Shown piece by piece: positions 16,681 to 24,283 of a stretch of 64,000 nt of DNA. The translations under genes and the position numbers were made by a program. The notes under the pieces are model-generated. The model saw only the letters and a program-made list of their open reading frames with translations. It did not search any database and had not been told where the DNA came from. Positions within the stretch are counted from its first letter, which is position 1; every line of letters starts with the position of its first letter. This DNA comes from MWCO01 sp964488865. GTDB lineage: Bacteria > Myxococcota_A > Polyangia > Polyangiales > Polyangiaceae. The DNA lies in NCBI GenBank assembly GCA_964488865.1, contig CAZAWR010000004.1, positions 124,001-188,000 of the forward strand. The letters are read 5' to 3'.

Positions 16681-17172
16681 ATGATCGATCGGCGTGCATG
16701 GATCGTGGCGGTGACGACGGCGTGGATGTCGGGTTGCCATCGAAGGCCGGACGAAGGCGGTCCGGGTGGGGCTGGGTCGGCGCTACCGAGCGGCACTGCG
16801 GGTCGGAAGGTGCCGGCAGGGGCGGGGGAGGTGGCCTTGCTGGACGGACTTCGGGTCGGCGACGTCGTGGAGGGCTACAAGGTGGTGTGGGTCGGCGCGG
16901 CTCGAGCCGATGGTGGGATGGAGGTGGGTCTGGAAGCGGGAGGACGACGGATGCGGTTGGTGGTGGCCCTGGTGTCGGAGACCCCTCGACCGCCGGTTCG
17001 CACGGAGAGGTACGGCTTGTTCTACGAGGCGAGCGATGCGCTCCACGCTGCCGGAGTGGAGGAGAGTCTCCGGGTCCTCGAGGCCCTCGCGAAGCGCATT
17101 CGCAAGGTCGAGGGGCGCGTGCCCGTGCCCCCAGGCATGGGGCAACTCGCGCTTCCGTCGACCACGATGTGA
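16681..17172 (+). CDS. putative small lipoprotein
   Basis: 163 aa. A short basic start and hydrophobic stretch lead to MSGC at residues 16-19, a plausible but imperfect lipobox. A Gly/Ala/Pro-rich linker and a compact domain of about 110 residues follow. I recognise no family. It is divergent from the Ser/Thr kinase gene (72 bp between starts). A strong hairpin lies about 100 nt past its stop. Confidence 0.6.
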   Translation: MIDRRAWIVAVTTAWMSGCHRRPDEGGPGGAGSALPSGTAGRKVPAGAGEVALLDGLRVGDVVEGYKVVWVGAARADGGMEVGLEAGGRRMRLVVALVSETPRPPVRTERYGLFYEASDALHAAGVEESLRVLEALAKRIRKVEGRVPVPPGMGQLALPSTTM

Positions 17173-17182
17173 CGAGGCCCGA

Positions 17183-17220
17183 ATCAAGCACTGTTCGAAG
17201 AACGTGCTTGGGTTTGGGGC
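17183..17220 (+). repeat. dispersed repeat family 1, long form (copy A)
   Basis: 38 bases identical, in opposite orientation, to 29367-29404. The core is an imperfect palindrome built around TTCGAA with CAAGCAC and GTGCTTG arms, so it would form a hairpin in RNA. It lies in the intergenic space after the small lipoprotein gene. Confidence 0.85.
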
Positions 17221-17272
17221 TATCCGAGCCGAAGGCGAGGCGTTTTGGGGTGAGCCGCGGTGAGCGCGGCGA

Positions 17273-17293
17273 GGGGGCTTTGCGAAAGCCCCC
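17273..17293. terminator. hairpin, possible bidirectional terminator
   Basis: A perfect 9-bp stem (GGGGGCTTT / AAAGCCCCC) with a GCG loop lies between the small lipoprotein gene and the convergent DHH gene. The T-run after it is short on either strand, so termination efficiency is uncertain. Confidence 0.6.
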
Positions 17294-17303
17294 TTAGAAG
17301 AAC

Positions 17304-17343
17304 CTAGACCCAAAGCAGCGCGGAGCGCTTGATTTGGGTCTAG
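17304..17343 (+). repeat. dispersed repeat family 1, palindromic form (copy C)
   Basis: 40 bases bounded by the inverted arms CTAGACCCAAA and TTTGGGTCTAG. Its inner part (17315-17340) is 26 bases identical to 60335-60360. It ends 6 nt before the 3' end of the convergent DHH gene. Confidence 0.85.
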
Positions 17344-17348
17344 TCCGG

Positions 17349-18332
17349 TCAGCTATCGAGCTCGCGTGCGATGTTCAAGGCCACGTTCCGCGCGTCGTCG
17401 ACATGGGTCACGGGCAACGCCACGGCTCCGACGACCGCATGCCCCCCGCCCCCGTGTCGGGCACAGATAGCGCCGATGTGATGCCGTCGCGGGTGCGGCG
17501 ACCAGGGATTGAACCCGACCGAGACCTTCATTTGCTGGTGACCGCGCGTGAGAATCACGGAGTAGGAGCTGGTCGGGAAGAGAGCGTAGGTAACGAACTT
17601 GCCGACGACCTCGTGCACTTCGGCGGACAGGTCGACGTACACGACCGAGCCGACGAGTTGGCTGGCGGTGCGAACCTTCTTGACGAACTCCCGATGGTAC
17701 CGAGCGAAGCGTTTGGAGGCGCGGCGGATGTCCCCTTCGGAGGCGACCTGCTCGACGTGACGTTCGGCGAGGCGAGGGATGAGGCGGCCCAGGGTGGCCG
17801 TGTTGCCCGCGTGTTCGAGGACCGTCATGAGCTGCAGCACGGGGTGGTCACGAGCGATCGCCTGCTCCGCGCTATCGAACCCGGCCGTGTCGATGACTTC
17901 GGCCCAGTGAACGAGCGGCTCGAGGTCTGGCATCGACACCCCAAAGCGGTCGCGGGCCACGTCCGCTACCAGCCTCGCGCAGCTTCCGTAGGAGGGGTCG
18001 TGAAACCTCTGTCGGCCGCGGTTCTCGAGAAAGTGCGTGCGGTCGTCCTCTGTCGCGAAAGCGGTCGGGTGGTGATCGAAGTACCAGTGCAGATTCGGGT
18101 GCGTGGTGTAGCGGTAGTCGAGGACCGCGTTCACGTCGCCGTGCAGGGTGGTGGCATCGAGCAACCGTGACGTGGCGGCATACCCGCACGCGCGGTAAAT
18201 GAAGGTCAGCGGATCGGTGTCCAGCTGACGCAGCAGCCGGGTAAAGACCGCGGCGGAGGCGGCCCCATCGAAGCAATGGCCGTGGGTTGCCACCACGACG
18301 CGCTTCGGGGACGCTTCAGCACCGCCGCTCAT
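17349..18332 (-). CDS. DHH-family phosphoesterase
   Basis: 327 aa from the ATG at 18332. Metal-binding motifs in order: HGHCFDGAASA (Asp22), the FDHHPT motif that names the family, and a C-terminal DHHA1-type GGGGH (ARHGGGGHAVVGA). Such cytoplasmic Mn-dependent enzymes cleave small phosphodiesters (nanoRNA, cyclic dinucleotides) or pyrophosphate. The exact substrate cannot be told. No clear ribosome site is present. It is divergent from a lipoprotein gene and ends at a repeat element. Confidence 0.85.
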   Translation of the reverse strand: MSGGAEASPKRVVVATHGHCFDGAASAAVFTRLLRQLDTDPLTFIYRACGYAATSRLLDATTLHGDVNAVLDYRYTTHPNLHWYFDHHPTAFATEDDRTHFLENRGRQRFHDPSYGSCARLVADVARDRFGVSMPDLEPLVHWAEVIDTAGFDSAEQAIARDHPVLQLMTVLEHAGNTATLGRLIPRLAERHVEQVASEGDIRRASKRFARYHREFVKKVRTASQLVGSVVYVDLSAEVHEVVGKFVTYALFPTSSYSVILTRGHQQMKVSVGFNPWSPHPRRHHIGAICARHGGGGHAVVGAVALPVTHVDDARNVALNIARELDS

Positions 18333-18646
18333 GTGCGCTTGTGTAGCACGATGAAACGTCGTCCGGACACGCCAACATCCCTCATTGTGCGTGTACGCCA
18401 CGGACGGAGCGCGAGCCCACAGGAAGCCGAAGCGAATGGAGAGCAGGGATCTACGGTCGCGGCAATGTCGTGTCGCCCCATGGCGTGCATGGAATCGCCC
18501 AGGATGCCGTCCAAGAACAAGCGGCTTTCCCAAGGGAGAGCAAAAAGTGCTGTTGTCGATCGCAAGGGTGTCGGGTGTAAGATACGCTACCGTTCTCACG
18601 TTCGATGAATTGAGCGGCCACGTGGGCTCCTCAGGAGGACATGGAT
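18333..18646. promoter_or_regulatory. divergent spacer, DHH gene / lipoprotein
   Basis: 314 bases without a supported gene. A weak sigma70-like pair (TTGTCG about 18552 and TAAGAT about 18577, 19-nt gap) faces the lipoprotein gene. AGGAGG at 18633-18638 is its ribosome site. I see nothing else. Confidence 0.4.
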
Positions 18647-19399
18647 ATGAGCAAGCGAGTGCTTCTTTCTCTGGCCGCGGTTTCCGTGATCGCGACCCTT
18701 CCTTTGGTCGCGTCGTCCTGCAAGAAGGACGAGCCGGCCACCGCAAACAACTTCGGTGGGGGGCAGCAAGGCTACGGCCAGCAGCAGCCCGGCTACGGCC
18801 AGCCCGGCTACACCCAGCCTGGGTACGGGCAGCCCGGCTATACCGACCCCAACCAGCCAGGCACGCAGCCAGGAACCCAGCCCACGACTCAACCCGGCGC
18901 CACGACAGCGCAGCCTGCGGCGACCGATCCGTTCGGTCAGCTCACGGGCATGGTGGGCGCCGTACTGGGCGGCCTCGGCGGAACCGCCACGACGGGAACG
19001 GGCGGCGGAGCCAACCCTGCCGACCCGATCTCGATCGGGATCCAGAGCAACGCGAGCCAGAATGCTCCCGGCATGAACCCCGACGGCTCGATGGTCAAGC
19101 TCTCGCTTCAGCAGGGGCAGACCTCCGAAGGGCAGGTCACACTGCAGGCCGGCAAGTGCTACACGCTCATTGGCGCCTCCAGCATCGGCGTGCTGGAAAC
19201 GGAGATCAAGGTCACGATGCCCGCGCCGCTCAACACGCAAGTGCTCGGACAGAACGCCGCCGGCATGAACCCCATGCCCGTCGTTTGGGGGGGCGGAAAC
19301 TGCTACCGCAGCCCGTCGCCCATCGCGATGCCCGTTCGGCTCGAGGTGACGATGAAGAGCGGGGCCGGCACCATCGGCATCCAGGCGTATTCCAAGTAG
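18647..19399 (+). CDS. lipoprotein with Gly/Tyr/Gln-rich linker (paralogue 1)
   Basis: 250 aa. Signal peptide with lipobox ending at Cys25 (LVASSC), then about 70 residues of low-complexity GQQ/PGYGQPGY/TQPG repeats, then a compact C-terminal domain. That domain holds GKCYTLIG and NCYRS, whose cysteines may pair. ATG 18647 is preferred over 18641 because AGGAGG at 18633-18638 is 8 nt away from it. The next gene has the same layout and the same GKCYT motif, so the two are tandem paralogues. Function unknown; presumably an outer-membrane lipoprotein. Confidence 0.85.
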   Translation: MSKRVLLSLAAVSVIATLPLVASSCKKDEPATANNFGGGQQGYGQQQPGYGQPGYTQPGYGQPGYTDPNQPGTQPGTQPTTQPGATTAQPAATDPFGQLTGMVGAVLGGLGGTATTGTGGGANPADPISIGIQSNASQNAPGMNPDGSMVKLSLQQGQTSEGQVTLQAGKCYTLIGASSIGVLETEIKVTMPAPLNTQVLGQNAAGMNPMPVVWGGGNCYRSPSPIAMPVRLEVTMKSGAGTIGIQAYSK

Positions 19400-19544
19400 G
19401 TTCGACGCGGATTGCCCTCGGCATGACCGTCACCCTGTCGCTTCGGCGACTTGACAGGAGTCGTCCATCCGGGGGAAACCTTCTGCCGATCCAATGGGGA
19501 CCAAGCGCCGAGGGATGTCTCGGCCATCACAACGGAGAGCCCTT

Positions 19545-20159
19545 ATGAAATTGCGCACCGCTTCGGCCATCGTCGCTGTCCTTGCCATCGTCACGATCCC
19601 TCTCGCTTGCAAAAAGAAGGAGCCTGAGAATCCCCAACCCTTCGCCCCGACGACGTACGGCACGACGCCGACGACGACTGCGACGCAGCCCGCGCCCACG
19701 GCGACGGCGACCGCGCAGCCCACCGCGACGGCGACCACACAGCCCACGGCGACGGTCTTCGATCCCGCCGTTCAGCAATTGCTGGCCGCGCAGCTTGCCC
19801 CGATCGCCCAGACGGACGCCAAGGGTATGAAGTCGGAGGGCGAGATGCTCAGCGGCGTGCTGCAGGAAGGTCAGTCGCTCGAGCAGATGGTCCTGCTGCA
19901 GTCGGGCAAGTGCTACACCGTGGTGGGACTCGGCTTGCCCATGGTCCAGGAGCTGGACATCGTATTGGCGCCGGTCATCCCGATTCCGGGAGCGCCCAAT
20001 TTCCCCATGGCCCAGGACCTCAAGACCGGGTCCCAGGCCACGATGGCGCCCGCCCCGAACTGCTACAAGCACTTCGCCCCCCTTCCGATTCAGGCGAAGA
20101 TCATCGTCACCGCCAAGACCGGCTCCGGCGCCGTGGGCGCTCAGCTCTACGTGAAGTAA
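19545..20159 (+). CDS. lipoprotein with Thr/Pro/Ala-rich linker (paralogue 2)
   Basis: 204 aa. Lipobox IPLAC with Cys22, a Thr/Ala/Pro/Gln-rich linker to about residue 75, then a domain with GKCYTVVG and NCYKH that matches the C-terminal domain of the preceding lipoprotein. The linker composition differs completely while the domain is kept, a sign of relaxed selection on the spacer. CGGAGAG precedes the ATG by about 5 nt. Function unknown. Confidence 0.85.
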   Translation: MKLRTASAIVAVLAIVTIPLACKKKEPENPQPFAPTTYGTTPTTTATQPAPTATATAQPTATATTQPTATVFDPAVQQLLAAQLAPIAQTDAKGMKSEGEMLSGVLQEGQSLEQMVLLQSGKCYTVVGLGLPMVQELDIVLAPVIPIPGAPNFPMAQDLKTGSQATMAPAPNCYKHFAPLPIQAKIIVTAKTGSGAVGAQLYVK

Positions 20160-20211
20160 CCGCTCGCACATTTATCGCGCAACCTTTTCTCTGCCTGTCC
20201 GAAAGAAGGAC

Positions 20212-21096
20212 ATGGCATGCGCGAATCCCCTCGTCCTCACACCCGAGCACCCCGACTTCCCCATCGCGGTCCGCGCCATGGGCAAGCCACCGTCCAGGAT
20301 CTTTCTGAACGGCACGCTGCCCCACGGTCGCAAGCTTGCCATCGTGGGGACGCGACGGGCCACCGCGCCCGCGCTGCGCTTCGCTCACGACCTTGCGGAG
20401 CGACTTTGCGAGGCCGGATGGTCCGTGTGGTCAGGGGGCGCCGCAGGCATCGACTCGGCTGCTCACGAGGGCGCCCTGCACGCGGGGGGAAAAACCGTCG
20501 TGGTCATGGGAACCGGGTTCGACCACCTCTACCCGGCTAGCAACGCTCCCCTTTTTCGTCAGGTCCTTGACGCAGGCGGGGCCTGGCTCTCCCCCTACCC
20601 TCCCGACCAGGTTGGGACTCGATGGTCCTTCCTCGCTCGAAACGAGTTACTGGCCTCCCTGGTCGATCATGTCGTCGTCGTGCAAGCTCCCGCTCGATCC
20701 GGAGCCCGGTCGACCATGGCCGCGGGGCGCCGCATGGGCAAGACGACCTGGGCGGTTCCTGCGAGCCCGTGGGATCGCACGGCAGAGGGCTGCCTACTCG
20801 AGATCGCCGCGGGCGCGCGGGCCCTCTGCTACTCGGAGCAGATCCTCGGCCTCCCCCGACCTCGGTCGCGTGTGGGGCTGCCGAACCTGTCGACCCAAGA
20901 GCGCGCTGTGGTCGAAGCCGTGATGCGCTGCCCCGCCCACCTGGACACGATCTGCGACCAAACCGGTCTCAGCGCCGCGCAAGCCTCCGCCGCCGCCCTC
21001 ACCTTGACCCTCAAGCGCGTGCTGCTAGAAAGCGCCGACGGCCTCTATCACCTCGACAGTCGCCACGAAATGAAGGAAACGGCCACATCAAGATGA
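20212..21096 (+). CDS. dprA: DNA-processing protein DprA/Smf
   Basis: 294 aa. Rossmann-type DprA core with AIVGTRRATAPA, the signature SGGAAGIDSAAHEGAL, VMGTGFDHLYP, and SARSG-like ARSGARSTMAAG. A C-terminal winged-helix (about 225-285) follows. It lacks the N-terminal SAM-like domain of some longer homologues. DprA binds incoming single-stranded DNA and loads RecA during natural transformation. GAAGGA lies just before the start. The stop overlaps the start of trmFO by 4 nt (ATGA), so they are co-translated. Confidence 0.92.
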   Translation: MACANPLVLTPEHPDFPIAVRAMGKPPSRIFLNGTLPHGRKLAIVGTRRATAPALRFAHDLAERLCEAGWSVWSGGAAGIDSAAHEGALHAGGKTVVVMGTGFDHLYPASNAPLFRQVLDAGGAWLSPYPPDQVGTRWSFLARNELLASLVDHVVVVQAPARSGARSTMAAGRRMGKTTWAVPASPWDRTAEGCLLEIAAGARALCYSEQILGLPRPRSRVGLPNLSTQERAVVEAVMRCPAHLDTICDQTGLSAAQASAAALTLTLKRVLLESADGLYHLDSRHEMKETATSR

Positions 21097-22409
21097 CCAC
21101 CGTGACGATCGTCGGCGCAGGCCTCGCAGGTTCGGAATGTGCCTGGCAACTCGCTGAACAAGGTATCCACGTCAAGCTGATCGAGCAGCGGCCGGATCGC
21201 ACCACACCCGCCCACCAGACCGGCCACTTCGCGGAGATGGTCTGCTCGAACTCGTTGCGTGGCGCTGCCGTCGTCAACGCGGTGGGCACCCTCAAGCACG
21301 AACTGGTCACGTGCGGCTCGATCATTCTTCGTCTCGCGCACGAAAACCGTGTGCCCGCCGGCGGAGCCCTCGCCGTGGACCGCGACGGCTTCGCCCGATC
21401 CGTGACCGAAGCCATTTCGTCTCACCCGTGCATCACCGTCGTGCGTGAGCACTGCGAAGTCGTGCCCTCCGAGCGGCCTTGTGTGATCGCCACCGGACCG
21501 CTCACGAGCGACGAGCTTGCGGCCGACCTGGCTCGTGTCATCGGCTCGGCCGGCCTCCAATACTACGATGCCATTGCCCCGATCCTGTCCGCTGACTCCA
21601 TCGAATGGGACGTCGTGTTCAAGCAGTCTCGGTACGACCGCTCCGACCAAGGCGACGAAGCGGATGCCCAGGCGTACGTGAACTGCCCTTTCGACAAGCT
21701 GCAGTATGAAGCGTTCGTGGCCGCCTTGCTGGAATCGGATCGGGTGCGCCCCAGGGAATTCGAGCAGGTGCCTTACTTCGAGGGTTGCCTGCCGATCGAG
21801 GTCATGGCCGAACGAGGTTTGATGACGTTGGCTTTCGGGCCGATGAAGCCGGTCGGCCTCGAGGACCCGCGCACTGGGCGCCGACCGTACGCCGCCGTCC
21901 AGCTGCGTCTCGAGGACCGTGCCGGGACCGCGTACAACATGGTCGGCTTTCAGACGCGCCTGACCCGCCCGGAGCAAAACCGCGTCTTCCGCATGATTCC
22001 CGGCCTCGCGAACGCCGAGTTCCTCCGATGGGGGGCGATACATCGCAACACCTTCGTCGATGCCCCCCGGGTGCTCGACGAAGCGCTTCAGCTGCGCGCA
22101 GCTGATGGTGTGTACCTTGCCGGGCAGATCACTGGCGTGGAAGGATACGTCGAATCCTGCGCGTGCGGCTTGCTGTGCGGGCGCATGCTGGCTGATCGAC
22201 TCATGGGTCGCCCACCGCGACGTCCCCCGTCGACCACGGCCATGGGGGGATTGCTCGACCACCTCGCGCGGACCGAGCTCCCGTTTCAGCCGTCGAACAT
22301 CACCTGGGCACACGTCGCTCCGCTCGAGGGGCGCATGAAGAAGTCCGAGAAGAAGGCCACCCTGGCCGCGCGGGCGCAGCGCGACCTCGAGGCGTGGCTC
22401 CGTGCGTGA
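21093..22409 (+). CDS. trmFO: tRNA (uracil-54-C5)-methyltransferase TrmFO
   Basis: 438 aa. FAD motif TIVGAGLAGSECA near residues 5-17, then the TrmFO signatures LIEQRP, FAEMVCSNSLRG, ATGPLTSD, YVNCPFDK, YFEGCLPIEVMAERG and GQITGVEGYVES. The enzyme uses methylene-tetrahydrofolate and FAD to make m5U54 in the tRNA T-loop. It is coupled to dprA upstream and overlaps the next gene (GTG at 22402) by 8 nt. The dprA-trmFO order is common in bacteria. Confidence 0.95.
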   Translation: MTTVTIVGAGLAGSECAWQLAEQGIHVKLIEQRPDRTTPAHQTGHFAEMVCSNSLRGAAVVNAVGTLKHELVTCGSIILRLAHENRVPAGGALAVDRDGFARSVTEAISSHPCITVVREHCEVVPSERPCVIATGPLTSDELAADLARVIGSAGLQYYDAIAPILSADSIEWDVVFKQSRYDRSDQGDEADAQAYVNCPFDKLQYEAFVAALLESDRVRPREFEQVPYFEGCLPIEVMAERGLMTLAFGPMKPVGLEDPRTGRRPYAAVQLRLEDRAGTAYNMVGFQTRLTRPEQNRVFRMIPGLANAEFLRWGAIHRNTFVDAPRVLDEALQLRAADGVYLAGQITGVEGYVESCACGLLCGRMLADRLMGRPPRRPPSTTAMGGLLDHLARTELPFQPSNITWAHVAPLEGRMKKSEKKATLAARAQRDLEAWLRA

Positions 22410-23142
22410 CCCGAGCCGGTGCAGAAAGGCCTCGTTCTTGGTGGGAACGGCAGGCGTCTCGGCACTGCTTCTTGCGTTGACGGTCGGTTGCTCGACGACG
22501 TATCGCGGGGCCGTGGTCGTGGACCCGGGCGACGTGCCCCGCGGGCGGCTGGTCAAGACGTTTGCGCGCTCGGCATGCACGCAGACCGACACCCCTGCCC
22601 TTGGGGCGTTCGTGGACTACGTGCAGGGTGTGGATGGGGTCCCGTTCCTGGTCGAGCGAGCGAGGTCCGGCGCCTGGCTGCTGGTCACGAACAGTCGGTT
22701 GGACGGAACGACGATCGTGTTCCAGGCGGTTCGACGGGACCCTCCCCAATTGCTGGAGTATCGATTTCCGCAGCGCGGCTCGAAGCCAGGACAGTACCTC
22801 TGGTCCGGTCACTACAAGGAACCCAAGGGCGCCACGCACCGATTCGAGACGCGCAGCACGGGAGCGGTGGCGACCTGCACCCTGACGGTCGTGGACCCGT
22901 TGACGGGGGCTCCCCTGGGCACGTACGGAGGCAAGGGGGACGAGGGGTCGACGCAGGGATGGGGGTTCGACGGGGGGTCGTTCCGGGTCGGGGACCGGAT
23001 TCTGGTGGAGGAGGGGGGCCGATCGGTGCCGGCGGTCGTGCTGCAGGCGCCGGGCAACGGCTACTTCGTGAGGCTCGAGGGTGAGGGTGAGAACGCGGGG
23101 CGATGGATCGAGCCCTCGACGATCACCGGTCGGCTGGAGTAG
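22402..23142 (+). CDS. putative lipoprotein, trmFO-linked
   Basis: 246 aa from a GTG inside the end of trmFO. A basic N-terminus and hydrophobic stretch end in LTVGC (Cys30), a plausible lipobox. The mature protein is beta-rich and repetitive in Gly. The last 50 residues (GDRILVEEGGRSVPAVVLQAPGNGYFV) look like a small SH3- or Tudor-type barrel, but I cannot name a family. YchF-type ATPase follows 39 nt later. Confidence 0.75.
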   Translation: MRDPSRCRKASFLVGTAGVSALLLALTVGCSTTYRGAVVVDPGDVPRGRLVKTFARSACTQTDTPALGAFVDYVQGVDGVPFLVERARSGAWLLVTNSRLDGTTIVFQAVRRDPPQLLEYRFPQRGSKPGQYLWSGHYKEPKGATHRFETRSTGAVATCTLTVVDPLTGAPLGTYGGKGDEGSTQGWGFDGGSFRVGDRILVEEGGRSVPAVVLQAPGNGYFVRLEGEGENAGRWIEPSTITGRLE

Positions 23143-23181
23143 GAGACAACGAGTTCGTTCGACGCGAGGAAGTCAGGGATC

Positions 23182-24222
23182 ATGAGAGCTGCATTGGTTG
23201 GGTACGCCCAGACGGGCAAGACGACACTGTTCAACGCGCTGACGGGGCAAGCTGCGGTGACGGGAGTGGGGCGCGGTGACAAGCCGAACCTGGGTGTGAT
23301 CAAGGTGCCCGACCCACGTATCGACAAGCTGTCGGCGATTTACAAGCCACGCAAGACCATCTTTGCGGAGGTACGCTTCGTGGACGTTCCCGGTCCGCGG
23401 ACGAAGGGGGGCGGGTTGGACGGGCCGACGCTTCAGTCGTTGCGGGAGGCGGAGGCCTTGACCCTGGTGTTGCGCGGGTTCGAGGGTGTGGATGGGGGCG
23501 AAGCGGACCCGGTGCGGGAGATGAATGACTTCGAGGCCGAGCTTTTGATCAACGACCAGATCGTGGTCGAAAAGCGGCTCGAGCGGCTCCACAAGGAGCA
23601 CACGGCCGGTCTAGAGACCGAGACCCTGGAGCAGTGTCTCGCGTGTCTGACGGAAGGGCGCCCCTTGCGGTCGATGGAGATGCGCCCGGAGCAGGAGCCC
23701 GTGATCGCCTCCTACGCCTTCGTTTCACGACGGCCGATGCTCGCGGTGCTCAACGTGCCGGAGGACAAGGCCACGGACGCGCCTCCTCCCGCGCTCGTGG
23801 AGGCAGGGGCCGCGCGCGGGGTCGAGGTGATGTCCGTGTGCGGCGCGATCGAGGCCGAGATCGCCGCCTTGCCGCCCGAGGAGCAAGGCGAATTCCTCGA
23901 AAGCCTGGGCCTTGCCGAGCCGGCGTCCGCTCGGTTTGTCCGTCACGCTTACGCGCTGCTCGACTACATCAGCTTCTTCACCGTCGGCCCTGACGAGGTC
24001 CGAGCCTGGACGACCCGGCGGGGGGACCGGGCGCCCCGGGCCGCAGGCCGCGTCCACTCGGACATAGAGCGGGGGTTCATCCGTGCCGAGGTCATGAAGT
24101 ACGAAGAGTTCATGGTCGCCGGCACCGAGCAGAAGCTCAAGGAGCAGGGCAAGCTGCGTGTGGAAGGCAAAGGCTACGTCGTGGAGGACGGGGACATCCT
24201 CAACTTCCGCTTCAACGTCTAG
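23182..24222 (+). CDS. YchF/Obg-family P-loop ATPase
   Basis: 346 aa. P-loop GYAQTGKTTLF at residues 7-17 differs from the canonical YchF GLPNVGKST. The G4 position reads NVPE, matching the NxxE of ATP-preferring YchF proteins rather than the NKxD of GTPases. The protein ends in a TGS-like domain (KYEEFM..KEQGKLRVEGKGYVVEDGDILNFRFNV). It is probably a YchF-type paralogue, cytoplasmic, ribosome- or stress-linked by family knowledge. It is convergent with the pseudokinase gene across a GC hairpin. Confidence 0.85.
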   Translation: MRAALVGYAQTGKTTLFNALTGQAAVTGVGRGDKPNLGVIKVPDPRIDKLSAIYKPRKTIFAEVRFVDVPGPRTKGGGLDGPTLQSLREAEALTLVLRGFEGVDGGEADPVREMNDFEAELLINDQIVVEKRLERLHKEHTAGLETETLEQCLACLTEGRPLRSMEMRPEQEPVIASYAFVSRRPMLAVLNVPEDKATDAPPPALVEAGAARGVEVMSVCGAIEAEIAALPPEEQGEFLESLGLAEPASARFVRHAYALLDYISFFTVGPDEVRAWTTRRGDRAPRAAGRVHSDIERGFIRAEVMKYEEFMVAGTEQKLKEQGKLRVEGKGYVVEDGDILNFRFNV

Positions 24223-24235
24223 CGCCTCAGATCTC

Positions 24236-24273
24236 GCGCGCGGGTCGTTCTGCTTCCCGCCGAACCCGCGCGC
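24236..24273. terminator. GC hairpin between convergent genes
   Basis: A 10-bp perfect stem (24236-24245 with 24264-24273) sits in the 61-nt gap between the stops of the YchF-type gene and the pseudokinase gene. No T-tract follows, so it is a candidate transcript 3' end or REP-like hairpin rather than a proven terminator. Confidence 0.5.
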
Positions 24274-24283
24274 CAGCTTCCGC

